NCBI GenBank assembly: GCA_020441605.1
Contig: JAGRLX010000023.1
Span: 1-9,457 of the forward strand
Direction: 5' to 3'
Length of the DNA: 9,457 nt
DNA from: Alphaproteobacteria bacterium
GTDB taxonomy: Bacteria > Pseudomonadota > Alphaproteobacteria > Rhizobiales > Aestuariivirgaceae
Below the pieces are notes generated by a model. That model was given only the letters and a program-made list of their open reading frames with translations. It was not told the DNA's origin and searched no databases. Shown piece by piece: positions 8,630 through 9,457 of the stretch. A program made the translations under genes and the position numbers. Each line of letters opens with the position of its first letter. Within the stretch, counting starts at the first letter, position 1.

Positions 8630-8653
8630 GGCCGGCCCTTGCCGGAGCCGGCC
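8630..8653. repeat. GC-rich hairpin after the Spy-like gene, possible terminator
   Basis: GGCCGGC (8630-8636) and GCCGGCC (8647-8653) form a perfect 7-bp inverted repeat with a 10-base loop, 16 bases past the stop of the Spy-like gene. There is no T run on either side, so termination is possible but not supported by the usual second element. It separates two converging transcripts. Confidence 0.4.
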
Positions 8654-8668
8654 GCGGTTCTTCCATCG

Positions 8669-9310
8669 TTACTGGGCGTTGTCTTGCATCTGCATGCCGC
8701 CCTGTTTGCCGGAATCCCCGGACATGCCACCTTGCATCATGCCCTGGCCCATCATGCCCAGATGCGGTGCGAGCAGTTCGTCGGCCGTCTTGCGCTGGTC
8801 GTCATTGAGCGTCTGATAGAGCGGTTCGAGCGCTGCTCGCATGGCACGCACGCCGTCAAGCCGCGCCAAGAGGGTCTTTTCCTGCGCTGCGAGGCCATTG
8901 AGCAGTGACGGCCCCTCTATGCCCATCTTCATGTCACCGGCATTCCTCTTCAGCCGTGCCGCATTGTCCCGCAAGGTATCGGCGAAGACGTCCCAGAGCT
9001 TGGCTTGCGCATCCGTGATCTTGAGTTCGGCACGGAGGAAGGCAATGCGCCCCTCGACACGCTCGGTCATGCCCATGCCCGCCATGTCCATGCCGCCCAT
9101 GCCCATATGTCCGCCAGACATCATCTTCATCATTCCGGACATCATCTTCATCATTTCCATGCCTGCCGGCTGCTGGCCAGAAGGGGCGGCAGGATCCGCA
9201 GTCGTCTGATCCGGGTGGTGCGGATCAGGCTGGGTCTGGGCGAGACCGGCACCTGACTGCAGGGCCAGGGCGATGGCCGCAATGGCCACAAGATACTTCA
9301 CGTTCTTCAT
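8669..9310 (-). CDS. Met-rich Spy/CpxP-like periplasmic protein
   Basis: This 213-residue protein has a signal peptide (basic MKNVK, hydrophobic core, likely cleavage after AGLA at 21-24), so it is periplasmic. A Met/Gly/His-rich segment (51-81) holds 15 methionines in 31 residues, and the C-terminus has seven more among the last 28 residues. Between them is a helical part with two loose LTxxQ-like motifs, LKITDAQ (96-102) and LNDDQ (168-172), as in the Spy/CpxP chaperone family. Methionine clusters of this kind bind Cu(I) in other periplasmic proteins. The likely role is periplasmic copper buffering or protection of misfolded proteins, which is inference. I chose the ATG at 9310 because AGGAGA sits at proper distance; the ATG at 9316 directly abuts that site. 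No MerR-type operator is seen between this gene and the window edge. Confidence 0.85.
   Translation of the reverse strand: MKNVKYLVAIAAIALALQSGAGLAQTQPDPHHPDQTTADPAAPSGQQPAGMEMMKMMSGMMKMMSGGHMGMGGMDMAGMGMTERVEGRIAFLRAELKITDAQAKLWDVFADTLRDNAARLKRNAGDMKMGIEGPSLLNGLAAQEKTLLARLDGVRAMRAALEPLYQTLNDDQRKTADELLAPHLGMMGQGMMQGGMSGDSGKQGGMQMQDNAQ
9117..9155 (-). repeat. 21-bp tandem repeat in the Met-rich coding region
   Basis: An identical 18-base segment occurs at 9117-9134 and 9138-9155, giving a 21-bp period. It encodes the twice-repeated heptapeptide MMKMMSG (residues 53-66 of the Spy-like protein). Identity at DNA level suggests a recent in-frame expansion of the methionine cluster. Confidence 0.85.
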
Positions 9311-9342
9311 CGTCATTCTCCTTTGATGCGCCACCGAGAGAT

Positions 9343-9453
9343 TCAGCGGCTGTCGGTTGTCAGAGTCGTCTTCAGGTCGGAGGCAGCAGAAAGCACGAAC
9401 AGCACGAAAAACACGATGGCCCCACTGCCCCACACGAGGGCACTTCCAGGCAT
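9343..9453 (-). CDS. Possible small single-helix membrane peptide
   Basis: A 36-codon reading frame (ATG at 9453, TGA at 9343-9345) ends 32 bp before the Spy-like gene on the same strand. It encodes a short start, a hydrophobic stretch of about 18 residues (VWGSGAIVFFVLFVLSAA) and a polar tail ending TTDSR. Small single-helix peptides of this type accompany copper genes in many proteobacteria, but I do not recognise a family. The window ends four bases upstream of the ATG, so the ribosome binding site is not visible and the frame may continue upstream as the C-terminus of a longer protein. Confidence 0.4.
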   Translation of the reverse strand: MPGSALVWGSGAIVFFVLFVLSAASDLKTTLTTDSR

Positions 9454-9457
9454 CGAA

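Overview
The window reads as an accessory copper-response region of a GC-rich proteobacterium. This is inferred from AGGAGG-type ribosome binding sites, a two-HMA CopA-type copper ATPase, MerR/CueR-type promoters and protein families typical of alpha-, beta- and gammaproteobacteria. No tRNA, rRNA, CRISPR array, transposase or integrase was seen. Base composition is uneven: parts of the central copA are about 75% GC by line counts, and its 3' part is nearer 53%.

Layout, left to right. Positions 1-3928 hold a tightly packed minus-strand set, transcribed right to left. A beta-CASP metallo-beta-lactamase-fold nuclease (GTG start at 3928) overlaps by ATGA a 503-residue nucleotide phosphorylase of the AMP/thymidine phosphorylase type. 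A small two-helix membrane protein (DUF5676-like) follows, and it overlaps by ATGA a PRPP-synthetase-like protein that runs off the left edge. Upstream of this set, on the same strand and only 69 bp away, is copA (3998-6511). Further up are a His-rich DUF4396 membrane protein (6589-7131) and a ceramidase/CREST-type membrane protein (7332-8087). A 65-residue copper chaperone (8252-8449) is the only plus-strand gene and diverges from the ceramidase gene. Converging on it from the right edge are a Met-rich Spy/CpxP-like periplasmic protein (8669-9310) and a possible tiny membrane peptide (9343-9453).

Four copies of a MerR-family operator (TTGACC, 19-bp spacer with a dyad, -10 position) lie directly upstream of the chaperone, the ceramidase-like gene, the DUF4396 gene and copA. 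All four units are therefore probably controlled by one CueR/HmrR-like copper sensor, which is not encoded in this window. Good intrinsic terminators follow the ceramidase gene and the chaperone.

How it may work: CopZ-like chaperone, CopA exporter, DUF4396 protein and Met-rich periplasmic protein handle copper in the cytoplasm, membrane and periplasm. The ceramidase-like membrane hydrolase is an unexpected member of this probable regulon. The downstream nuclease, nucleotide phosphorylase and PRPP-synthetase set looks like an RNA/nucleotide-to-PRPP salvage module that could be co-transcribed with copA. That functional link is inference.
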